NCBI GenBank assembly: GCA_019347795.1
Contig: JAHWKS010000075.1
Coordinates: 1 to 11,364, forward strand
Source: Planctomycetota bacterium
GTDB taxonomy: Bacteria > Planctomycetota > Planctomycetia > Pirellulales > Pirellulaceae
Reading direction: 5' to 3'
Length of the DNA stretch: 11,364 nucleotides
The position numbers were made by a program, and so were the translations under genes. The notes under the pieces are model-generated. The model made no database searches and was not told the DNA's origin. It saw only the letters and a program-made list of their open reading frames with translations. Position 1 is the stretch's first letter; every line of letters starts with the position of its first letter. This document shows, one piece after another, positions 1-6,152 of this stretch.

Positions 1-2
1 CC

Positions 3-428
3 CAGCGGCTTTCGATTGAGGATGCCGTGCGCCGCACGGACGAAGCCGTCGCCGCCAAAGATCGGGAGATCGCCGAGCTGCAGCGGATGCTCGACCAGCA
101 GTCGTCCACGCTGGGCGAGGTGGCCGTCGGGGCGCAGGCCATCGCCCACATGCTCGACCAGGACGAGATCGTCAGGCAGGAGCGCGAGAATCTCCAAAAA
201 GTGCAAGAGGAGTGGCGGCAGAAACTGCGGCAGGCGGAGGTGGACATCTCTCTGGAGCGAGCCAAGCTGGCTCGCGAGCGGAGCAAGCTGGAAGAGCAGG
301 TTCAGAACATCGAATCCGAACGCGCGCGGCTGGAAAGCGCCACCGGCGGCGCCGCCGGGGAAGCCGGCGCTAAAAAAGCCAACCGCCGCTGGCTGGCCCG
401 CCTGGGACTCAAAGAAGACGAGCAGTAG
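3..428 (+). CDS. Coiled-coil protein, C-terminal part (partial, cut by left edge)
   Basis: The reading frame is open from the first bases of the window to a TAG at 426-428. The true start is therefore probably to the left, and the GTG at 27 is only an internal candidate. The visible 141 codons are rich in Glu, Arg, Lys, Gln and Ala with heptad-like spacing, for example DREIAELQRMLDQQ and LEEQVQNIESERARLE, which indicates a long alpha-helical coiled coil. A Gly/Ala-rich linker follows (GGAAGEAGAKK), then a basic/hydrophobic tail ending RRWLARLGLKEDEQ. No catalytic motif or membrane segment is visible. It could be a structural or scaffold protein, or the tail of a larger protein whose functional domain lies upstream. 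I do not recognise the family with certainty. A palindromic repeat begins three bases after the stop. Confidence 0.7.
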   Translation, partial: QRLSIEDAVRRTDEAVAAKDREIAELQRMLDQQSSTLGEVAVGAQAIAHMLDQDEIVRQERENLQKVQEEWRQKLRQAEVDISLERAKLARERSKLEEQVQNIESERARLESATGGAAGEAGAKKANRRWLARLGLKEDEQ

Positions 429-430
429 CT

Positions 431-540
431 GTAGGGTGGGACAAGCGGTAGCGCAATCCCACGCGCGCGTTCTTTACAGCAGCGGCCCCGCCGAAGTGTT
501 CGCGTGGGACTGCGAATCGGCTTCTTCGGCCCGCCCTAAC
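431..540. repeat. Nested imperfect palindrome after the coiled-coil gene
   Basis: Inner arms CGCAATCCCACGCG (452-465) and CGCGTGGGACTGCG (501-514) are reverse complements at 13 of 14 positions. An outer pair, TAGGGTGG (432-439) and CCGCCCTA (531-538), matches at 7 of 8. The whole can fold into a long interrupted hairpin just downstream of the stop at 428. There is no T-run, so a simple intrinsic terminator is not supported. A dispersed intergenic repeat or a miniature element is more likely. Its sequence is unrelated to the REP-like family elsewhere in the window. Confidence 0.5.
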
Positions 541-593
541 CGTCCCCAATATCTACGACCGCCTTGGAAGACATGAGGGTGATTGAAAGCGGC

Positions 594-683
594 GTAGCCG
601 CGGGCGCCGGCCCGCGCAAAATGTTAGACACGTTGTAATCGTGAGTCGCGAAGCACGATCCGCAGGCCGGCGCCCGCGGCTAC
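594..683. repeat. Inverted pair of REP-like palindromes
   Basis: A 19-base sequence, GTAGCCGCGGGCGCCGGCC (594-612), recurs as an exact reverse complement at 665-683. The left copy also forms its own hairpin, with stems CGCGGGC (599-605) and GCCCGCG (610-616) around loop GCCG. The 52-base spacer contains a third small hairpin, ATCGTG (638-643) with CACGAT (654-659). Two head-to-head REP-like units around a spacer is a BIME-like arrangement. The core is the same family as the repeats at 3871-3894, 4079-4102 and 4631-4654, with the loop GCCA changed to GCCG. Confidence 0.75.
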
Positions 684-704
684 CTGCTGACGCCGCTGTC
701 GATC

Positions 705-1511
705 ATGACGCTCGAACCGGTAAGCGACGTGAAACCTTCCAATCCTTTACCTCAGTGGAAGTTGCCGGCCGGGGTGACTCGCGGGCTTTGGGAGTACGTT
801 CACTCGCGGCCCGTGGCGGCGGATTATGATGCGTACTTTGCGGAGAACCAGCTCTTTGAGTTCGATCAGCAGGTGATCGCCCGCCATTTCCGCACGCCGG
901 GCGTGGTGGCCGATCTGGGGTGCGGCACCGCCCGGGCTTTGATTCCGCTTTGCCGGCGCGGGTTCCAAGGAATCGCGATCGATCTTTCGGAGAACATGCT
1001 GGCCGTGGTGCGGGAGAAGGCCGCCCGCGAGGATCTGCCGATCACCTGCGTGCAGGCGAACCTGGTGGAGCTGGGGCTGGCGGACGATTCAACCGATTAC
1101 GCCCTCTGCCTCTTCAGCACGCTGGGGATGATCCACGGCCGGGCCAACCGCCGGCGGGTGCTGGAGCACGTGCGCCGTATCCTCAAGCCGGGCGGCGTGT
1201 TTGTGCTGCACGTGCACAACTACTGGTGGAACTTGTACGACCCCGGCGGGCCGCGATGGCTCGTGACCAACTACCTGCGGGCGAAGCTGGTGAGGGACGT
1301 CGAGCCGGGGGACAAGTTCTTTCACTACCGCGGCGTGCACAACATGTTCCTGCACGTCTTCACGCGCCGGGAGCTGATCCAAAGCCTTCGCCAGACCGGC
1401 TTCCAGGTGCGCGAGGTCATCCCCCTGCACGCCACGCGGAAGCGCGAGCTGCGGCTCCCCTGGCTCCTGAGCAGCCTGCGGGCGAACGGCTGGATCGTGG
1501 TGTGCGAGTGA
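705..1511 (+). CDS. Class I SAM-dependent methyltransferase
   Basis: This 268-residue protein has the Rossmann methyltransferase signature. Motif I is VVADLGCGT at about residues 67-75. An acidic residue in AIDLSENML (D93) would bind the SAM ribose. The QANLVEL segment lies near 117-123, and the LKPGG loop before strand 5 at 160-164. The C-terminal part (HNYWWNLYDP, FHYRGVHNMFLHVFT) is rich in aromatics and His and probably forms the substrate pocket; it does not reveal the substrate. Pattern ordering fits Methyltransf_11/25-type enzymes acting on small molecules. The ATG at 705 has no clear Shine-Dalgarno and lies only 21 bases after a repeat, so the in-frame GTG at 729 is an alternative start. 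It stands alone on this strand, convergent with the STAS gene. The fold is certain; the substrate is unknown. Confidence 0.85.
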   Translation: MTLEPVSDVKPSNPLPQWKLPAGVTRGLWEYVHSRPVAADYDAYFAENQLFEFDQQVIARHFRTPGVVADLGCGTARALIPLCRRGFQGIAIDLSENMLAVVREKAAREDLPITCVQANLVELGLADDSTDYALCLFSTLGMIHGRANRRRVLEHVRRILKPGGVFVLHVHNYWWNLYDPGGPRWLVTNYLRAKLVRDVEPGDKFFHYRGVHNMFLHVFTRRELIQSLRQTGFQVREVIPLHATRKRELRLPWLLSSLRANGWIVVCE

Positions 1512-1543
1512 CACTCGCAACCCCCTAACGTCTTCGGGCCGCG

Positions 1544-1909
1544 TCAGTACGACGACAAGGCCTCGGCGGGCGTGGCGTGGATGTCCAAGACCTGGTTGAA
1601 GCGCGTCGCCGCGAAGACTTCGTCGATGGCCGGCTTCAGGTTGCACAGCTTGAGCTTGCCCCCCGTGGCGTGCACGCGCTTTTGAAAGTTGATCAGCCGG
1701 TTCAGCGCGGCGCTGGACATGTAGTCCACGCGCGCCAGGTTCAGCAGAAAGTGCTGTCGCTCCCCCGACTCCAACAACGACGACAACTCCTGAGACAACT
1801 GTTGCAAGACGGTCGCCTCCCACAGCCGGTCGTCGCGGAACTCGACCACAGTAACGCGGTCCGCGCCGGACTGCGCTTGATAAACCTCGATGTGCTTCAA
1901 TTCGCTCAT
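1544..1909 (-). CDS. STAS-domain protein (anti-sigma factor antagonist-like)
   Basis: The 121-residue protein is essentially one STAS domain: a beta strand near 19-24, a helix (LQQLSQELSSLLES), LLNLARVDYMSSAALNRLI at about 55-73, and GGKLKLCNLKPAIDEVF. The segment YMSSAALN aligns with FMDSSGLG of SpoIIAA, putting Ser66 at the serine that partner kinases phosphorylate in that family; the following Ser is Ala here. Such proteins bind anti-sigma factors or act as switch subunits in partner-switching or stressosome-like systems. No kinase or PP2C phosphatase gene is adjacent in the window, so its partner is unknown. The ATG at 1909 is supported by GAGGT eight bases upstream. It is convergent with the methyltransferase and 179 bases downstream of the nucleotidyltransferase gene on the same strand. 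That 179-base gap holds no convincing gene. Confidence 0.88.
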   Translation of the reverse strand: MSELKHIEVYQAQSGADRVTVVEFRDDRLWEATVLQQLSQELSSLLESGERQHFLLNLARVDYMSSAALNRLINFQKRVHATGGKLKLCNLKPAIDEVFAATRFNQVLDIHATPAEALSSY

Positions 1910-2088
1910 GCCAGGCGACCTCGATCTTCACGCCCCTTGGGAACGGTGAACCACGGGATTGCCTCTTCGTCCCTAAGATTAACGAGCGGCGTCCGCGACT
2001 GCAAACCCGGCGCCCGATTTCTTGGCCCTCGCGGGCGCGGGGCCTGCCTTGGGGGGTACAGTCCAGAGCGAGCCGAAGAGGGCCGTGC

Positions 2089-2838
2089 TTACGATCCTTC
2101 GCGAGGATCGAGATACTCCCACTCCCGCACGTCCGCTTGAAAATCGAAGTTCGAGAGGAGCGTGCCGCGGCAAACCGCGGCGTCGTCGGGCGCGGCGCGG
2201 GACGCGGCGAGCTGGCGGTCGAGAAGCTCCTCGATCAGCTCCCGCGGAATGAGCGACTTTTGACTGGGATAGATGTACTCGAACAAGATCAGGTGCGACA
2301 GCAGCACCGGCCAGTGGTCGCCGAAGCGGTCCACGAGCCGGCCCCAATCCAGCCGGTCGCCGCGGGCATGGATGAGGTGCGCCACGTCGGCCCCGTCGAA
2401 GCGGTGGCGGACCATGATGAAGCACTTCTGCCAGACCATCTCCTCCACCGGCGCGATCTGCACCGTCAGGTCGAGAACGTTGGCGTCCTCGCCGTGCGCA
2501 AACCAACTCTCGTCCACCGGACACAGGCCGTTGCCGGAGTTGTGGATGATGTCGATGAAGTCCTGGCCCGAATACACCTTGGAGATCCAGTTCGGCTCGG
2601 AAACCTCGCTGCGATACCCCGCCCCCTGGAGCGCATCGAGAATCCCGCGGACATCCTGGGGGAGCACGAAAAGGTCGATGTCTTTGGTGCGGCGCTGGAT
2701 GCCCGTGTAGAATTCGAAGGCGTAGCCGCCGCAGATCAGAAAGCGGAAGCCGGCCTGCTGGAGGCAGTCCAGGGCGTCGCGGTAGAATCGTCCCAGCTCG
2801 CCCTTGGGATGTCCGTTGCGGGGGTTGTGCAGCTTCAT
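2089..2838 (-). CDS. Nucleotidyltransferase-fold protein
   Basis: This 249-residue protein carries the DNA polymerase beta-type nucleotidyltransferase signature near its N-terminus. FLICGGYAFEFY (Gly37-Gly38) is followed by TKDIDLFV with the metal-binding pair Asp53-x-Asp55. A third candidate acid is Asp96 in DFIDII. The rest (VEEMVWQKCFIMVRHRFDGADVAHLI, then RLDWGRLVDRFGDHW) resembles the helical C-terminal part of stand-alone nucleotidyltransferase proteins that read like DUF6036/NTP_transf relatives. All three acids are present, so it may be active, but neither nucleotide nor target can be read from the sequence. It is not beside a HEPN gene, so it is not an obvious MNT/HEPN toxin-antitoxin pair. 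The start at 2838 has no strong Shine-Dalgarno. It is divergent from the metallophosphoesterase across 164 bases, where promoters for both are expected but cannot be placed. Confidence 0.75.
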   Translation of the reverse strand: MKLHNPRNGHPKGELGRFYRDALDCLQQAGFRFLICGGYAFEFYTGIQRRTKDIDLFVLPQDVRGILDALQGAGYRSEVSEPNWISKVYSGQDFIDIIHNSGNGLCPVDESWFAHGEDANVLDLTVQIAPVEEMVWQKCFIMVRHRFDGADVAHLIHARGDRLDWGRLVDRFGDHWPVLLSHLILFEYIYPSQKSLIPRELIEELLDRQLAASRAAPDDAAVCRGTLLSNFDFQADVREWEYLDPREGS

Positions 2839-3002
2839 GGGCGACCGTCGCGGCCTTTCTGCAAACTCACGCGCGCTCGCTTGCGAGAGTCGGTTAGAAG
2901 GCAGAACTCGTTACTCATGGAGTGTGAAAGCGGCAAAAGCCGTGCCACGTGGAATGGGGTTTGCACACCTTTGGCGGGATTCCGCCTGAAAAAGGAGTCG
3001 TT

Positions 3003-3779
3003 ATGTCTGCACCCAACGGCCGGCTGCGGGTCGGCGCCGTCGGCGACATCCACTTCGGCCCCCGGTCGGAGAGCATTCACGGACTGCTGGCCCACGCTGA
3101 TCAACACGCCGATGTGCTCCTCCTCTGCGGCGACGTGACCAACCGCGGACTGCCGGAGGAGGCCGAAGCGCTGGCTCGCGAGCTGCACAGCGTCAAGATT
3201 CCCGTGCTGGCGGTGCTGGGGAACCATGACTACGAGTCCGACCGGCAGAAGGAAGTGAGCGACGTTCTGGCCGACGCCGGCGTGAAGATGCTGGACGGCG
3301 ACTCGGTGGAGATCGGCGGGGTCGGTTTCGCGGGGGTGAAGGGCTTCGGCGGCGGCTTCGGCAAATGGGCCCTGGCCGCGTTCGGCGAGCCGTCGATGAA
3401 GGCATTCGTCCGCGAGTCGATGGAAGAGATGCTGAAGCTGGAAGTGGCCCTGGCCCGCCTCAAGACGGAGCGGCGAATCGTGCTGCTCCACTACTCGCCG
3501 ATCCAGGGCACCGTCGAGGGGGAGCCGCCCGACATCTACCCCTTCCTCGGCTCCAGCCACCTGGAAGAGCCGCTCAATCGCTACGAGGTGACCGCTGCCT
3601 TCCACGGCCACGCCCACCTCGGCCACCTGGAAGGGAAGACGCACGCGGGCATTCCCGTCTACAACGTCGCCGAGCACGTCCTCCGCCTCGCCAACCCCGA
3701 CGCCCCGCCGCTGAAGATCGTCGAAGTGCCGCTCACGGATGAGGATGCGACCGTCGTCGGAAAGGAGAGGGAACGCTAA
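3003..3779 (+). CDS. Metallophosphoesterase (calcineurin-like)
   Basis: The protein (258 residues from this start) has the full set of calcineurin-like phosphoesterase motifs in order: GDIH (Asp15, His17), GDVTN (Asp44, Asn47), GNHD (Asn74, His75, Asp76), LLHYSP (His163) and GHAH (His203, His205). These residues hold a dinuclear metal centre that hydrolyses phosphomonoesters or phosphodiesters. The substrate is not evident. A Gly-rich stretch (GVKGFGGGFGKW, about 111-122) and the helix after it replace part of the standard core. The ATG at 3003 is preferred over a start at 2949 because GGAG lies about six bases upstream and the motif GDIH then falls at the usual distance from the N-terminus. 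No signal peptide is seen, so the enzyme is probably cytoplasmic. It is divergent from the nucleotidyltransferase gene and followed by a repeat island. Confidence 0.88.
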   Translation: MSAPNGRLRVGAVGDIHFGPRSESIHGLLAHADQHADVLLLCGDVTNRGLPEEAEALARELHSVKIPVLAVLGNHDYESDRQKEVSDVLADAGVKMLDGDSVEIGGVGFAGVKGFGGGFGKWALAAFGEPSMKAFVRESMEEMLKLEVALARLKTERRIVLLHYSPIQGTVEGEPPDIYPFLGSSHLEEPLNRYEVTAAFHGHAHLGHLEGKTHAGIPVYNVAEHVLRLANPDAPPLKIVEVPLTDEDATVVGKERER

Positions 3780-3846
3780 TGAACGCTGATCCGCGCTAAG
3801 GAGTGAATGACGCGCCTCGCGATGTGCCGTCGGATTACCGGCGATC

Positions 3847-3894
3847 GTAGCCGCGAAGCGGCGGCAGCATGTAGCCGCGGGCGCCAGCCCGCGG
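3847..3894 (+). repeat. REP-like double hairpin, copy A
   Basis: The unit has two adjacent hairpins. The first is GCCGC (3850-3854), loop GAA, GCGGC (3858-3862). The second is CCGCGGGC, loop GCCA, GCCCGCGG ending at 3894, an eight-base-pair perfect stem. A short linker, CAGCATGTAG, joins them. The last 30 bases are repeated exactly in reverse orientation at 4079-4108 and 4631-4660. It lies 67 bases after the metallophosphoesterase stop. Confidence 0.85.
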
Positions 3895-3925
3895 ATTGGG
3901 AGCGGAAATAGAATGCTCCTAGCCC

Positions 3926-3948
3926 TAGCCGCGAAGCGGCGGCAGCAG
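3926..3948 (+). repeat. REP-like partial copy B (first hairpin only)
   Basis: TAGCCGCGAAGCGGCGGCAG plus three more bases matches the first hairpin of copy A in the same orientation. The second hairpin is missing. It has the C-G form of the variable base pair seen in copy A. The stretch from 3780 to 4189, outside the repeat copies, shows no convincing gene. Confidence 0.75.
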
Positions 3949-4035
3949 GGCCTTGCGATCTCGTGTTGCCCGGTGCGGTGACTCACGCCGGGTGGTGGAT
4001 TGCGCGGCGCCTGATTGCTCGTGACGTCGAGCCTT

Positions 4036-4124
4036 GCTGTCGCCGCTTCGCGGCTTTGCGAATCGATGCCGCTCGATACCGCGGGCTGGCGCCCGCGGCT
4101 ACATGCTGTCGCGGCTTCGCCGCT
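4036..4124 (-). repeat. REP-like block on the 3' side of the transposase remnant
   Basis: Two parts lie in reverse orientation to copy A. Positions 4036-4055 form a partial first hairpin. Positions 4079-4124 form a complete double-hairpin unit, identical over 46 bases to 4631-4676. The segment between them also resembles the spacer of the right-hand block: CCGCTTCGCGGCTTTGC occurs at 4043-4059 and again at 4596-4612. Weaker similarity seems to continue to about 4145. The block therefore has a homologous partner in the same orientation on the other side of the transposase remnant. Confidence 0.85.
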
Positions 4125-4189
4125 GGGGACTCGCCCCGAAGCGGATTCCTGGAACCCGCTTCGCGTTCCGTGAGAGCGCGTCATCGCGA

Positions 4190-4594
4190 TTAGCCGTGAT
4201 GCTCATCTTCGAAGAGATGGCGTCGGTCGAATTGAATGCCGTGCCGCCGGAGAAACTCCATGTACTCCTCCTCAAACGTTCGCGTCCGGTGATGCTCTGA
4301 CTGGTTGGCGATATATCGCCGGACCGATTCGATCTGAGAGTAGCTGACGGTGAATGCAGCATAACCTTTTTGCCATTGGAAACGCTCGCTGAGAATGGTT
4401 AGCCCGTTCACCCGTTTCGACGCGTTCGCCTTGATTTCGCGAATCGAGTCCGAAACGGCCGACGTCGGGGCGAGGTTGGCCAGCAGATGCACGTGATCCT
4501 CAACCCCGCCGATCTGAATGAGATGCCCGCCCCGCCCACGCACCGTGCCGCCGATATATTCATACATCCGCTCCCGAAATTCCTCGCGAATGGA
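4190..4594 (-). pseudogene. IS200/RAYT-type Y1 transposase, N-terminally truncated
   Basis: From the first internal ATG (4567) the frame gives 125 residues typical of the Y1_Tnp/IS200-like family, best matching REP-associated tyrosine transposases. The HUH motif is His25-Val-His27 in EDHVHLL. RFQWQKGYAAFTVS follows at about 62-75. The likely catalytic tyrosine is Tyr85 in VRRYIANQ with Gln89, then EHHR and FEEEYMEFLRRHGI. Family members usually begin with a strand like HIVFSTKNR about 25-35 residues before this region. Here the frame upstream reads SIREEFRER and then runs into the repeat block, with a TGA at 4625-4627, so that first strand is absent. This makes a 5'-truncated, probably inactive copy, although the catalytic residues remain. 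Known family members bind REP hairpins and perform single-strand transposition. Confidence 0.82.
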
Positions 4595-4595
4595 A

Positions 4596-4676
4596 CCGCT
4601 TCGCGGCTTTGCAAACCTATGCCGTCAATTCCGCGGGCTGGCGCCCGCGGCTACATGCTGTCGCGGCTTCGCCGCT
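4596..4676 (-). repeat. REP-like block on the 5' side of the transposase remnant
   Basis: It contains a half hairpin (4596-4612) and a complete double-hairpin unit (4631-4676), the latter exactly repeating 4079-4124 in the same orientation. The first hairpin is GCGGC, TTC, GCCGC (4663-4675 region) and the second is the eight-base-pair GC-rich stem at 4631-4650. The transposase remnant's homology stops where this block starts. Degraded similarity to the left block continues a little past 4676 (GGGCTCGC-type sequence). The remaining bases to 4807 presumably hold the otsB promoter; none can be placed firmly. Confidence 0.85.
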
Positions 4677-4807
4677 GCGGGCTCGCTGCGAAAGTGATCC
4701 GAAACTCACAGTTCGGCGAAGATACACGTGGCCGTGCGGAACGTGTTATGCTTTTCTCTTCTCACCGCTTTGCCGCGTTCCTATGATTGTGATGGCAAGA
4801 AGGCATC

Positions 4808-5605
4808 ATGCGTTCCGCACTAGAGCAGCAATCAAGTATCGCCGAGGTTCTTCGCAATCGTCAGTTGGCGCTGTTGCTTGACTACGACGGCACGCTCACG
4901 CCCATCGTCCGCCGGCCGGAAGATGCGATTCTCCCCGAGTCGGTGCGGGAGCTGCTTCGCCGGTTGGCGGGGCGTTGCACGGTGGCGGTCGTGAGCGGGC
5001 GGGACCGCAGGGATGTGGAAAAAATGGTGCAAATCGACTTGCTCACGTACGCTGGCAGCCACGGCTTCGACATTCACGGGCCGGAGGTGCAGATGGAGCA
5101 CGAAGAGGCCCGCCGGGTGCTGCCGGATCTGGATCGGGCGGAGGCGGAGTTGCGGGACTCGCTGACTGCCACCGCCGGCGCTCGCGTGGAGCGGAAACGC
5201 TTCGCCATCGCCATCCACTATCGGGAAGTCGAAGCCGAGGAGGGCGTTCGCCGGGTGGCCGCGATCGTCGAGGAGGTCCGCGGCCGGCATGGCGCGCTGC
5301 GGAAGCTGGGCGGCAAGAAGATCTTCGAGCTGCAGCCCGACGTGCCGTGGAATAAAGGATACGCGGTGATGTTCCTGCTGGAATCGCTCGGCCTGAACCA
5401 TCCCGGGGTGGCGGCGATCTACATCGGCGACGATGAGACCGACGAGAACGCCTTCCGGGCCTTGGAGTCGCGGGAGGCGAGCTTCGGCATCCGCGTCGCC
5501 TCGCCGGAGGAGGCCAGCGCCGCCGCGTACTACCTTCGCGACTGCGGCGAAGTCGAGACGTTTTTGCGCCGGCTGCTCACGTCGCTCGATCCGCCAGAAC
5601 GCTGA
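4808..5605 (+). CDS. otsB: Trehalose-6-phosphate phosphatase
   Basis: The enzyme removes the phosphate from trehalose 6-phosphate to give trehalose, the second step of the OtsA-OtsB pathway for a cytoplasmic compatible solute. The 265-residue protein is a HAD-superfamily phosphatase of normal family length. It shows DYDGTL with nucleophile Asp25 and acid/base Asp27, SGRD (63-66), GSHG (83-86), ERKRFAIAIHYR (128-139) in the cap, ELQP (174-177), WNKG with Lys183, and GDDETDE (207-213) for magnesium. All expected catalytic residues are present. The ATG has GAAGG a few bases upstream. No otsA (GT20 synthase) is in the window, so the first step must be encoded elsewhere or the substrate may differ. 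A small membrane protein gene follows after 97 bases on the same strand. Confidence 0.92.
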   Translation: MRSALEQQSSIAEVLRNRQLALLLDYDGTLTPIVRRPEDAILPESVRELLRRLAGRCTVAVVSGRDRRDVEKMVQIDLLTYAGSHGFDIHGPEVQMEHEEARRVLPDLDRAEAELRDSLTATAGARVERKRFAIAIHYREVEAEEGVRRVAAIVEEVRGRHGALRKLGGKKIFELQPDVPWNKGYAVMFLLESLGLNHPGVAAIYIGDDETDENAFRALESREASFGIRVASPEEASAAAYYLRDCGEVETFLRRLLTSLDPPER

Positions 5606-5688
5606 AGCCGGACAACGCAAGATTTCGCCGCCACGTCCGAATTGCTGATAGCTCGTTGATTTTCATTCCCATCGCGCCGCCGGGCGCC

Positions 5689-5694
5689 AGGAGG
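5689..5694 (+). promoter_or_regulatory. Ribosome binding site fixing a TTG start
   Basis: AGGAGG lies eight bases before the TTG at 5703. It is a full Shine-Dalgarno core at optimal spacing, and it decides the start because no ATG in this frame occurs near the N-terminus. Confidence 0.75.
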
Positions 5695-5702
5695 CAACTG
5701 CG

Positions 5703-5915
5703 TTGAATGCTGAACAAGGTTCTGCCGGTAACGTCATCGCCGCAATTTGCAGCTTTCTCTATCCGGGGCTGGGCCAGTTGGTTCAGGGAAGGCCGATTGC
5801 GGCGCTGATCCACTTTTTGCTCGCCACCGTGCTGTGGTTCATCCTGCTGGGATGGATCATGCACATCATCTCGACGCTCGACGCCGCCTGGTATTCGCGC
5901 CGCGGAAAGTACTAA
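5703..5915 (+). CDS. Small membrane protein (YPGLGQLVQGR type)
   Basis: The 70-residue protein starts at TTG behind a perfect AGGAGG. It has a short polar N-terminus, a hydrophobic segment around VIAAICSFLYPGLGQL (11-26) and a second at about 33-57 (ALIHFLLATVLWFILLGWIMHI). It ends with a basic tail (YSRRGKY), expected in the cytoplasm. The motif PGLGQLVQGR between the two segments resembles TM2-type small proteins, in which two helices are joined by a Gly-rich turn. I recall similar short proteins in many planctomycetes, but no function is established that I know of. It may be co-transcribed with otsB. Its stop is only three bases from the stop of the convergent zinc-ribbon gene. Confidence 0.8.
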   Translation: MNAEQGSAGNVIAAICSFLYPGLGQLVQGRPIAALIHFLLATVLWFILLGWIMHIISTLDAAWYSRRGKY

Positions 5916-5918
5916 CGC

Positions 5919-6152
5919 CTACCGCGCATCGGGATCGAGCGTCTCGATCTCCTGCGGCTTGAGAGGATGGTCGCACTTGGGGCAGCGGCGATCGAGCGGC
6001 GATACCACCGCCCGGCAGTGCGGGCAGTGCATTACGTCCCGGTGCGGACGGCCGGCGCCGCGCGTGGTCAGGCTCATGGCGACCAGCAAGACCGCGAATG
6101 CGATTCCCACGATTGCCAGACCCAACAGCAGGAGCATCCAGGAAATGCTCAT
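5919..6152 (-). CDS. Membrane-anchored zinc-ribbon protein
   Basis: The 77-residue protein has one N-terminal membrane helix (about 5-27, MLLLLGLAIVGIAFAVLLVA). A cytoplasmic zinc ribbon follows with Cys43-x2-Cys46 and Cys57-x2-Cys60 (HCPHC, RCPKC). The tail is acidic. Four well-spaced cysteines support metal binding; nothing indicates an enzyme. Its ATG overlaps the TGA of the upstream receiver-like gene in an ATGA junction (6149-6152), so translation is probably coupled and the two proteins may work together. Similar short ribbon proteins often bind partners rather than nucleic acid, but no partner can be named. It is convergent with the small membrane protein gene across three bases. Confidence 0.8.
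   Translation of the reverse strand: MSISWMLLLLGLAIVGIAFAVLLVAMSLTTRGAGRPHRDVMHCPHCRAVVSPLDRRCPKCDHPLKPQEIETLDPDAR

Noticed and set aside
1979..2088. A Pro/Ala/Lys-rich minus-strand reading frame ending at 1979 that looks like a protein tail.
   Set aside because: It has no plausible start codon between the nucleotidyltransferase stop and this segment. Its upstream part is only an alternate frame of that gene.
2089..2838. The nucleotidyltransferase considered as half of a toxin-antitoxin module.
   Set aside because: No HEPN gene or AbiEi-like regulator is adjacent, and the protein is longer than typical MNT antitoxins.
2876..2942. Two small hairpins, CTCGC-TT-GCGAG and CGGC-AAAA-GCCG, in the divergent nucleotidyltransferase-metallophosphoesterase gap.
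   Set aside because: They are short stems expected by chance in GC-rich DNA, without a T-run or recognisable operator symmetry around a promoter.
3847..4676. Repeats near the transposase considered as a CRISPR array.
   Set aside because: Copies are few, in both orientations, unevenly spaced and made of palindromic hairpins, and no cas gene is present.
4692..4807. A possible displaced N-terminal fragment of the transposase beyond the right repeat block.
   Set aside because: Translation of the reverse strand in all frames gives no clear HIVFSTK-like strand, so a simple insertion splitting the gene is not supported.
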